Positions 1 to 5,282 of a stretch of 5,989 nucleotides of DNA are shown in pieces. Position 1 is the stretch's first letter, and every line of letters begins with the position of its first letter. Source of the DNA: Candidatus Avimicrobium faecavium (lineage in GTDB: Bacteria; Bacillota; Clostridia; Oscillospirales; Ruminococcaceae); the NCBI GenBank assembly GCA_904419105.1, contig CAJFQR010000084.1:1-5989 (forward strand). Reading direction: 5' to 3'. The notes beneath the pieces were generated by a model that did not search any database, had not been told where the DNA came from, and worked only from the letters and a program-made list of their open reading frames with translations. A program made the position numbers and the translations under genes.

Positions 1-41
1 AAAGGGCTTGCCGCCTGCAATTCACAGACAACAAGCCCTTT
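1..41. terminator. Hairpin with a perfect 10-bp stem inside the IS end, terminator-like
   Basis: AAAGGGCTTG at 1-10 pairs perfectly with CAAGCCCTTT at 32-41 around a 21-nt loop. On the plus strand the stem is followed by TCGGCTG, so there is no good U tract. On the minus strand the 3' arm ends in CCCTTT at the window edge and any U tract is not visible. It could block transcription entering the element or end transposase transcription. The long loop makes it a weaker terminator than the one at 781-816. Confidence 0.35.
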
Positions 42-73
42 CGGCTGCTTAAACAATTTCTGCTCTTAAATAT

Positions 74-98
74 TGTCTAACTTTTGGGGGTCACTTCA
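74..98. repeat. Probable terminal inverted repeat of the IS element
   Basis: On the plus strand this 25-nt stretch begins TGTCTAACTTTT and ends GGTCACTTCA. The outer tip is the CA at 97-98 (TG when read inward), as is usual for IS3-family ends. The second copy is outside the window, so the inverted-repeat nature is inferred from resemblance to IS150-group ends. Confidence 0.5.
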
Positions 99-143
99 GT
101 ATAGACTGTCCGTTTTTTTGCGCCTCTTCTACAGAGAGGGCAG

Positions 144-719
144 TCACAGCCCCTCGACAAAGTGGATCTGAGACTGCTCCCAGTAGAGAGGGAAGGGGTG
201 TTCTCTGCCGTCCAGGCTCTTGAGATAGAGCCGGAACACCACCGGGATATTCTTGGGCTGCCAGTGCTCCAGATAGCTGTACTGGTAGTCCATACCCAGC
301 CTCTGCATGACGGCACCGCTCTTTGAATTTTCCACATCGTGGGTGGCGGTGACATAGGGGAGCCCCTGCGCAGTCAGATGATCCAGTACCGCCAGGGCCG
401 CCTCGGTGACATAGCCCTTGCCCCGATGGCTTCCGAGCAGTCCATAGCCCAGATCGCAGGCCGGCTCGGAGCTCACATTCAGATAACCGATGATCTCACC
501 GCTCTCCCGCAGGCAAAGGGCGGCGTGCAGTCCTCCATCTGCCTGCAGGGCCAGCCGCTCGGCAAAAAAGGCAGCTGCCTCCTCCATTGTTTTCAGCGGA
601 TACCAGGGCAGAAAATGATTGGTTTCTTCGTCACCGAAGATCCGCAGAATATCCGCCAGGTCCACCGGTGTCCACTCCCGCAGGAGCAGCCGCTCGGTGG
701 TCAGGGTCGGTGTTTGCAT
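144..719 (-). CDS. GNAT-family N-acetyltransferase, RimJ/RimL type
   Basis: This 191-residue cytosolic protein should transfer an acetyl group from acetyl-CoA to an amino group of a protein or small molecule; the substrate cannot be told. It opens with the TERLLLREW strand (residues 8-16) typical of the RimJ/RimL (Acetyltransf_3) branch. The acetyl-CoA loop is in LGYGLLGSHRGKGYVTEAAL (90-109), where HRGKGY fits the R/Q-x-x-G-x-G/A motif. The following motif, ENSKSGAVMQRLGM (130-143), is the usual N-x-x-S-x-x-V-x-x-x-LG helix. The length is normal for the family. The start is supported by GGAGG 6 nt upstream of the ATG. The gene lies beyond the terminator at 781-816, so it is probably transcribed alone, although no convincing promoter shows in 720-780. 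No terminator is visible between its stop and the IS end. It appears unrelated in function to the sporulation genes upstream. Confidence 0.93.
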   Translation of the reverse strand: MQTPTLTTERLLLREWTPVDLADILRIFGDEETNHFLPWYPLKTMEEAAAFFAERLALQADGGLHAALCLRESGEIIGYLNVSSEPACDLGYGLLGSHRGKGYVTEAALAVLDHLTAQGLPYVTATHDVENSKSGAVMQRLGMDYQYSYLEHWQPKNIPVVFRLYLKSLDGREHPFPLYWEQSQIHFVEGL

Positions 720-780
720 GGTATACCTCCTTTTTAGAGCTTGCGGGCTGTTGCAGATTGCCTTTGAAATAGTCCCATTG

Positions 781-816
781 AAAAGACACCGGCAGATTGC
801 TCCGCCGGTGTCTTTT
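781..816 (-). terminator. Strong intrinsic terminator after the amidase lipoprotein gene
   Basis: A perfect 13-bp stem (AAAAGACACCGGC at 781-793 with its complement at 804-816) encloses a 10-nt loop. The GC-rich core is flanked by A/T runs on both sides, so each strand ends the hairpin in TCTTTT and it could work in both directions. It begins 16 nt past the stop codon of the minus-strand amidase gene and separates that gene from the acetyltransferase. Confidence 0.88.
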
Positions 817-832
817 CCTGCCGGAGATCCGG

Positions 833-3649
833 TCAGTTCAGGATGTCAAAGATGGATTTTACAAAGCTGGCCGCCGTGCGGTAGATGGTTTCCGAGTCGA
901 TCAGATCCTCATATTCGGCAGGATTGACGATGTAGCCGATCTCGGTGAGCACTGCCGGACAGTAGGTCATCTTGGTGACCACATAGTAGGACTGGAAGTC
1001 TCCGCGGTTGGTCCGCCCGGTGGTGGCGCTGATGTTGGTGGCAATGGCCTCTGCCAGCTCCTGGGAGGCGTCGGTGAAGTAGTACACCTCTAGTCCGGTG
1101 ACATTGTTGGCGTCAGCGGTGGCGTCCACACTGTTGTGGTGCATCGAGATGAAGATATCGGCATCCTCCTCCTTGGCAATCTTCATACGGTCGAAGAGGA
1201 CGAGCTTTTCCTCCTCATCGTCCAGCTGATCGGGGTAAAGAGTCAGCGTCACATCGGCGCCCAGGCTCTCCAGAATCTGTTCGGTGGCCATGGCATAGGC
1301 CATATTCATCTGATCCTCCACCGGCCCGTAGCCGTAGGCGACGCCGAGGCTGCCGGGATCATATCCGCCGTGTCCCGGGTCAAGGACGATGGAGATGCCC
1401 TCCAGCGGTTTGCCGGCGGTGGAGGAGAGGGCTGGTTTCTCCTTGCAGTAGACCACCAGATCCTCGTCCTCGTAGGTGACATCGTATCCCCAGAAGGTGA
1501 CCCCCTCGTTGGCGGTGATGGTCACCTCCACCTGACCGTCGGCATTCATCGCCGAGGTCATCGTGAAGCGCTCCCCTTCCGCGGAGGGCAGCGTGCCGTC
1601 CTCGATGTTGTAGAGCACCAGTTTCAGCTCATTGTCAGCGAAGGTCGGGTGCCACAGGGTGCCGGCGCCGCCGGGAATGACGAACTCATCGCCCTTGTCC
1701 ACTGCGGAGTGGTCCGCCGCCTCCAGGGTGGTTTCGATTTTCAGTCCGGTGCCCTCCAGCAGCTTGACCGTCTCCTTGCGGATGGCGCCGCCGCTCTGGA
1801 GGAAGAAGTGGCTGTCCGAGGCCTGGGACAGGTCTACATAGTCCTGTGTTCCCTCGATCAGAGTCGTGATGAAGTTGCCGGCGTTGGCGTCGGTGTCATC
1901 CACTGTGACGCCGGACATGTAGTCGGTGACTTCCATAATCAGGTTGGCGGCGGTGCCGACGGCGTAGAGCTCACCGGAGGAGGTGTAGGTGGTGGTGTTG
2001 CCGCCGTACACCAGTGTGTAGGTGATCGAGCCGATGTTGCGCACCTCGTCAGCAGCCACCGATGCGTCAAAGATCAAATCGGCAGTGTAGGTGGCGGCAA
2101 TGCCGTTTCGGGCGGTGGCCACAGCCTGGGTGAGCTGGACCTGGCGGCCGAGCACATTGGCGTAGACGGTGCTCCCGGATGGGGCCACGCAGCGGATGGT
2201 CAGCTCGTCGCCGACCCGGGCCGCCGATACAGTGGAGGGGAACATCGACGACTGGGTGATGCGGGAGATGGTGCTGTCGCCGGTCTGGCTCGGCTCAGGC
2301 CGGGTAATGCGAATGACCACTTCCTCGTCTCCCTGGGTGAAAGTGAACACATTCTCCCCGTACTCCAGATTTACCAGCTGGCCGTAGAGACCGTTGGAGG
2401 TGGTGCGTGTTACCTCAGTGCCGTTGAGATAGAGCGGCTGGTTCGGATCGGAGATGACGCTGATAAAGTACTTGGAAGAGCTGGCGGTGAACTCGGTACT
2501 CTGCAGCGTGCAGCCGAAGCCCGATTCCAGTTCCAGCGAATAGGGGGTGATGTCAAAGTTCGAGTCGTAAAGCGAGCGGATCAGATCCTCCAGATGGTAG
2601 GGGGAGCTGCGCAGCGCAGAATATCCATCGAAAGCGGAGCCCATAAGCTCGGTGCCGCGGTTTTCGTAGAGCTGGTAGGCCGCCTCATAGGGGTCGGCGT
2701 AGAGCTTGCCGTCGGCGCCGCTGTCACTGGAAACCAGATCCATATTATGGACAGTAATGAGTCCGCAGCGGCCGCCAATGGCCTCATTTGTATAGAGGAG
2801 CAGGTCGGCGTAGTCTCCGGTAGAACTCTGCCCCTGCAGGTCCGCCAGGATGAAGTCCGGCGCATATCCCTCATAGTCAAAGGCCTGCAGCGCCGCCACG
2901 CCTTCCTCCGGCGAATCGGTGGTCAGCTGGGTGGATATGCCCAGCTGCTTGCCGGTTCCAAGTTCGGTGAGGGCGCTGTCGATGGCAGAAGCCACCTTGG
3001 CCAGCGTCTCCGGGGCGGTGCCGTCATCGTTGAGCACCAGGCCGGAGATACCGTAGTTGAAACACAGCTCCTGGGCAATGTTTACGATGTTGTCCATCGC
3101 ATCCGACTTGGAGGTATTCCAGTACAGAGCACCGCTTTCGGTCTGGTAGGACAGTGACCCATCCCGCACCGCCGGATGGTCCTCCGAGACGATCCCGGGT
3201 CCTTCGGCGATGTAGGTGGTGTTTATCACGGCGTAGACCTGAATGTTTTCCTTTTTGGCTGCCTGTACCGCCTCATAGATGATGTCCCCGCCGGAGTTTT
3301 TTCCGTCGGCGTCCTGCATCAGTTCGCTGGTGGGCATGTAGTCCGAAGTGTAGAGGGCGCTGCCCTTGGCGTCGTGGGCATCGAGAAAGATGGAGTTGAT
3401 GCCGGTCTCAGCGGCGTAGTCGATGATCTGCCCGATGCTCTCCACCACCTGTGCATTGTCATAGGGGGAGCTGATGATGAGATCCTGGCCGGTTGTGTGG
3501 ACAAACAGCCCCCGGATCTCGCCGTCAATGGTCACGGCCGGTGAGACAGGGGAGGTGGGGTGGCGTGGTCCGATGGAGCACCCCGAAAGCGCTGCCAAAC
3601 CCAGCGCCGCTGCCGTCAGGACCGAGAGGAAGCGAAGATGGTTCTTCAT
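833..3649 (-). CDS. Lipoprotein with GHL10-like glycosidase domain and C-terminal N-acetylmuramoyl-L-alanine amidase (Amidase_3)
   Basis: This 938-residue exported lipoprotein should hydrolyse the amide bond between MurNAc and L-Ala in peptidoglycan. A basic N-terminus (MKNHLRF), a hydrophobic segment and the lipobox LSGC predict lipidation at Cys24. Residues ~43-363 resemble GHL10/DUF187, a TIM-barrel family: it opens EIRGLFV, then has SALYTSDYMP, VYAVINTTYI and NYGISGLVLNDDG, the last matching the family's YDVDGIHFDDY region in looser form. Residues ~370-570 look like two beta-sandwich modules. Residues ~570-745 form a beta-rich linker ending in an AMIN-like WGYDVTYEDEDLVV strand pair. Residues ~750-938 are Amidase_3: zinc ligands His760 (LDPGHGG), Glu778 and His837 (SMHHNS), with catalytic Glu903 in PAVLTEIGYIVNP. 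The ATG at 3649 has GGAGG 9 nt upstream; an in-frame ATG at 3670 has none. It lies 67 bp after ylbJ on the same strand. The amidase call is firm; glycosidase activity is inferred. Confidence 0.93.
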   Translation of the reverse strand: MKNHLRFLSVLTAAALGLAALSGCSIGPRHPTSPVSPAVTIDGEIRGLFVHTTGQDLIISSPYDNAQVVESIGQIIDYAAETGINSIFLDAHDAKGSALYTSDYMPTSELMQDADGKNSGGDIIYEAVQAAKKENIQVYAVINTTYIAEGPGIVSEDHPAVRDGSLSYQTESGALYWNTSKSDAMDNIVNIAQELCFNYGISGLVLNDDGTAPETLAKVASAIDSALTELGTGKQLGISTQLTTDSPEEGVAALQAFDYEGYAPDFILADLQGQSSTGDYADLLLYTNEAIGGRCGLITVHNMDLVSSDSGADGKLYADPYEAAYQLYENRGTELMGSAFDGYSALRSSPYHLEDLIRSLYDSNFDITPYSLELESGFGCTLQSTEFTASSSKYFISVISDPNQPLYLNGTEVTRTTSNGLYGQLVNLEYGENVFTFTQGDEEVVIRITRPEPSQTGDSTISRITQSSMFPSTVSAARVGDELTIRCVAPSGSTVYANVLGRQVQLTQAVATARNGIAATYTADLIFDASVAADEVRNIGSITYTLVYGGNTTTYTSSGELYAVGTAANLIMEVTDYMSGVTVDDTDANAGNFITTLIEGTQDYVDLSQASDSHFFLQSGGAIRKETVKLLEGTGLKIETTLEAADHSAVDKGDEFVIPGGAGTLWHPTFADNELKLVLYNIEDGTLPSAEGERFTMTSAMNADGQVEVTITANEGVTFWGYDVTYEDEDLVVYCKEKPALSSTAGKPLEGISIVLDPGHGGYDPGSLGVAYGYGPVEDQMNMAYAMATEQILESLGADVTLTLYPDQLDDEEEKLVLFDRMKIAKEEDADIFISMHHNSVDATADANNVTGLEVYYFTDASQELAEAIATNISATTGRTNRGDFQSYYVVTKMTYCPAVLTEIGYIVNPAEYEDLIDSETIYRTAASFVKSIFDILN

Positions 3650-3682
3650 AAATTTGTACCTCCTGTGCATTATAAAAAGCCC

Positions 3683-3711
3683 ATTGTACGGGCGGAACCG
3701 TCAATCCTATA
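3683..3711 (-). promoter_or_regulatory. Candidate sigma-E-like promoter for the amidase lipoprotein gene
   Basis: On the minus strand, CGTACAAT (3690 to 3683) differs at one position from the sigma-E -10 form CATACAAT. About 15-17 nt upstream is GGTATAGG (TATA at 3711-3708), a loose match to a sigma-E -35 (ATA core). Transcription would start near 3676 and leave a leader of about 27 nt before the ATG at 3649, with GGAGG at 3663-3659. The element lies just after the ylbJ stop, so readthrough from ylbJ is an alternative. Confidence 0.25.
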
Positions 3712-3716
3712 CCTTA

Positions 3717-4886
3717 TCATATCATCTCATCGGCCTTTTTTCCATAGGCGACTTCATTTTTTGTCGAAATTCCGCCAATTACCACGGTGAGCAGCACGAT
3801 GGAGCACATTCCGATCAGCGTCAGACCGCCGACAATGCCGGCGGCCCCGCCGCCCATAACCGGACGAACCAGCGCTGCGCCTGCCTCCTCACCCAGCAGG
3901 CCGCACCGATAGATGCCATAGGCCAGGCAGGCGGCCACACAGCCGTTTGCCAGCCGGGAGAAGAAAAAGAGCCCGAAGCTCATCGGCAGCTGCCCAAAAG
4001 CGGACGCCGTCTGAAAAAGCACCGACACACCGCCGAAGGAGAGAAGGAAGGCCGTCAGTACAAAGGCAGTTTCCCGGGGCAGTGAGGCGGCGGCCATACA
4101 GCCGTCGGTGACCTCCAGCAGCCCCCGGATCAGCGCCGTATAGAACGCGGTCCCCTCCGGTACCGGCCAGAGCCGCTGCAGGCCGGTGCAGAGCCGCGGC
4201 AGCGCGCCGCTCTCCAGCAGCAGCACCCGCATTCCCGAAAATGCCGCTACAAAGGCACAGATGGTCAGCATCGACCGTGCAGCTCCGGATACGCTGTCCA
4301 CCAGCGCCGTGGAGAGCGGCCGGTACCGGCGGAGCGGGGGAGAGTGAGCTTCCTCTCTGGCGCCGGCGGTGAAAGCTCCGACCAGTACGGAAGCCCCAAG
4401 ATGGGCCGCCAGCAGTCCGGCACCTACTGAAAAGGATCCGTAGAGTGCCACCCCAATGGTGCTGATGACAAACGCTGGCCCGGCATTGACGCAGAAGCAG
4501 AGCATCCGCCGGGCGGTGGTGTGGGAGATGCGCCCGGACTCGAGCAGGCTGGCAATGGCCCTGGCCCCGGCGGGGTATCCGCCGATGGCGCCCATCAGTA
4601 CCGCACCGCCGGTCTCCGGCGGCAGGTGGAACAGACAGCGGCACAACGGCCGCAGCGGGGCCGCCAGCCACTCGCCAAGCTCGGTAGAACCCAGCAGACC
4701 GGAGAAGATCAGAAACGGGAACAGGGAAGGAATGACTACCGTTCCGCATGTGGCCAGCCCTTCCCGTATTCCCACAGCTACAGCCCCGGACCGGCTCAGG
4801 AGCAGCCAGGCTATGCCGGCCGCAAGCCCTGTCCCGACTGCAGTTCTGCCAGCCCTGCACAGTTTTTGCATCACCTCATTGTTCAT
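3717..4886 (-). CDS. ylbJ: Sporulation integral membrane protein YlbJ
   Basis: This 389-residue polytopic membrane protein has the length and layout of YlbJ, which in Bacillus is a sigma-E-controlled mother-cell protein needed for a proper spore. It is related to nucleoside-recognition/gate transporters, but no substrate is established. Hydrophobic segments run the whole length, from TGLAAGIAWLLL (19-30) to GMCSIVLLTVVIGG (359-372). Conserved motifs seen are GGYPAGA (102-108), CFCVNAGPAFVIS (130-142, the N-A-G-P loop), LLEVTDGC (256-263) and SFGGVSVLFQ (283-292). The ATG at 4886 follows GGAGG by 7 nt. The frame stays open to 5183 but that part covers yqfC on the other strand and is not used. 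The gene is divergent from yqfC across 75 bp and lies 67 bp upstream of the amidase lipoprotein gene, with no convincing terminator between them. The N-terminal ~20 residues are polar and basic. Confidence 0.9.
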   Translation of the reverse strand: MNNEVMQKLCRAGRTAVGTGLAAGIAWLLLSRSGAVAVGIREGLATCGTVVIPSLFPFLIFSGLLGSTELGEWLAAPLRPLCRCLFHLPPETGGAVLMGAIGGYPAGARAIASLLESGRISHTTARRMLCFCVNAGPAFVISTIGVALYGSFSVGAGLLAAHLGASVLVGAFTAGAREEAHSPPLRRYRPLSTALVDSVSGAARSMLTICAFVAAFSGMRVLLLESGALPRLCTGLQRLWPVPEGTAFYTALIRGLLEVTDGCMAAASLPRETAFVLTAFLLSFGGVSVLFQTASAFGQLPMSFGLFFFSRLANGCVAACLAYGIYRCGLLGEEAGAALVRPVMGGGAAGIVGGLTLIGMCSIVLLTVVIGGISTKNEVAYGKKADEMI

Positions 4887-4908
4887 GCTACGACCTCCCT
4901 CTTGCCGA

Positions 4909-4938
4909 AGGTATTCTATTCGCCGCCCGGCCATATAA
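4909..4938 (-). promoter_or_regulatory. Candidate sigma-E-like promoter for ylbJ
   Basis: On the minus strand, TTATATG (4938-4932) resembles the sigma-E -35 heptamer. After 15 nt, GAATACCT (4916-4909) is a poor match to CATACAHT. A start near 4902 would leave only a few bases before the GGAGG at 4898-4894. Support comes mainly from spacing and the gene's family, so this is weak. Confidence 0.2.
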
Positions 4939-4939
4939 T
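4911..4939 (+). promoter_or_regulatory. Candidate sigma-E-like promoter for yqfC-yqfD
   Basis: CATATAAT at 4932-4939 matches the sigma-E -10 form CATACAAT at 7 of 8 positions. GTATTCT at 4911-4917, 14 nt upstream, is a partial match to the -35 (KMATATT). The same bases contain TATAAT, but no sigma-A -35 sits 16-18 nt upstream (TTGCCG at 4902-4907 is 26 nt away). A start near 4946 would give a leader of about 16 nt, just long enough to hold the GGAGG at 4949-4953. In Bacillus the yqfCD pair is in the sigma-E regulon, which fits. Confidence 0.4.
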
Positions 4940-4961
4940 CACAAAAAAGGAGGTGGCGACG

Positions 4962-5282
4962 ATGCCGGAGAAAAAGACGCGCGATGGGGCGCTGCAGCGG
5001 CTGAAGCGGTATCTCAATGCCTATTCCGGCGGGGAAGAGCCGATTCTGCGCTCTCTTGGCCAGCGGCCCTATCTGGAACTGTCGGCGGACCGGCAGCTGC
5101 TCATCGAGGGCTGCGGCGGAATTCTCGACTATGAGGAAGACCGGCTGGCGCTGTCCGCCGGCCGCCTGACGGTGACGGTCCACGGCGAAGGGCTCACGAT
5201 CCGAAGCCTGCAGGAGGGCACCGCTCTCATCACCGGCATCATTACCGCAGTGGAATATACCAGCAGGGAGGGGAGGAGATGA
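4962..5282 (+). CDS. yqfC: Sporulation protein YqfC (YabP/YqfC family)
   Basis: This 106-residue protein belongs to the YabP/YqfC family, small beta-rich proteins of sporulating Firmicutes with no known biochemical activity. YqfC is made in the mother cell under sigma-E in Bacillus. The family pattern is clear: LLIEGCGGILDYEEDRLALSA (46-66), then RLTVTVHGEGLTIRSL (68-83), then the closing strand LITGIITAVEYT (89-100), which matches the family's I-x-G-x-I-x-x-I/V-E-Y ending. The length is typical. A strong AAGGAGG lies 8 nt before the ATG; the in-frame extension back to 4521 runs antisense to ylbJ and is not used. The stop overlaps the yqfD start in an ATGA at 5279-5282, so the two are probably translationally coupled and made in step. 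Confidence 0.92.
   Translation: MPEKKTRDGALQRLKRYLNAYSGGEEPILRSLGQRPYLELSADRQLLIEGCGGILDYEEDRLALSAGRLTVTVHGEGLTIRSLQEGTALITGIITAVEYTSREGRR

Larger units (their letters stand above)
1..98. mobile_element. Terminal portion of an IS3-family (IS150-group-like) insertion sequence, rest outside the window
   Basis: Only the last ~98 bp of the element lie here; the transposase would lie left of position 1. The sign is a 25-nt sequence at 74-98. Read inward on the minus strand, it starts TGAAGTGACC, continues through a C run, and ends AAAAGTTAGACA. This is the layout I recall for IS150-group ends (TG, a CCC-A run, then AAAGTTGGACA). Inside it lie AT-rich sequence and a hairpin at 1-41. No transposase reading frame can be recognised in 1-73, so whether this is the left or right end is undecided. 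A 3-4 bp target duplication would start at 99 (GTA or GTAT), but its partner is outside the window. The call rests on remembered family end sequences, not on a search. Confidence 0.55.

Noticed and set aside
123..139. CCTCT/AGAGG hairpin just after the acetyltransferase stop
   Set aside because: On the minus strand it is followed by an A run, not a U run, so it is not an intrinsic terminator for that gene.
753..800. Direct repeat GCAGATTGC at 753-761 and 792-800
   Set aside because: The second copy is part of the terminator arm and loop; a single 9-nt repeat with no further structure is likely chance.
1136..3157. A 673-codon open frame on the plus strand, antisense to the amidase lipoprotein gene
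   Set aside because: Its codons are in register with those of the sense gene, so it stays open simply because TTA, CTA and TCA codons are scarce in this GC-rich gene. It resembles no known protein and has low-complexity Gly/Val/His-rich content.
3650..3670. Upstream ATG at 3670 as the start of the amidase lipoprotein
   Set aside because: It has no ribosome binding site, whereas the ATG at 3649 has GGAGG 9 nt upstream and gives a clean lipoprotein signal peptide.
3669..3674. Perfect TATAAT on the minus strand upstream of the amidase gene, with TTGACG at 3704-3699
   Set aside because: The two hexamers are 24 nt apart rather than ~17, and transcription from this TATAAT would start inside the ribosome binding site (3663-3659).
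3674..3693. Small hairpin GCCC/GGGC followed by TTTTT on the minus strand, as a ylbJ terminator
   Set aside because: The stem has only 4 bp plus a possible G-T pair, too weak for an intrinsic terminator; at most a minor attenuator.
4887..5183. N-terminal extension of the ylbJ frame
   Set aside because: It runs antisense through yqfC, has no membrane character, and the ATG at 4886 has its own strong ribosome binding site.
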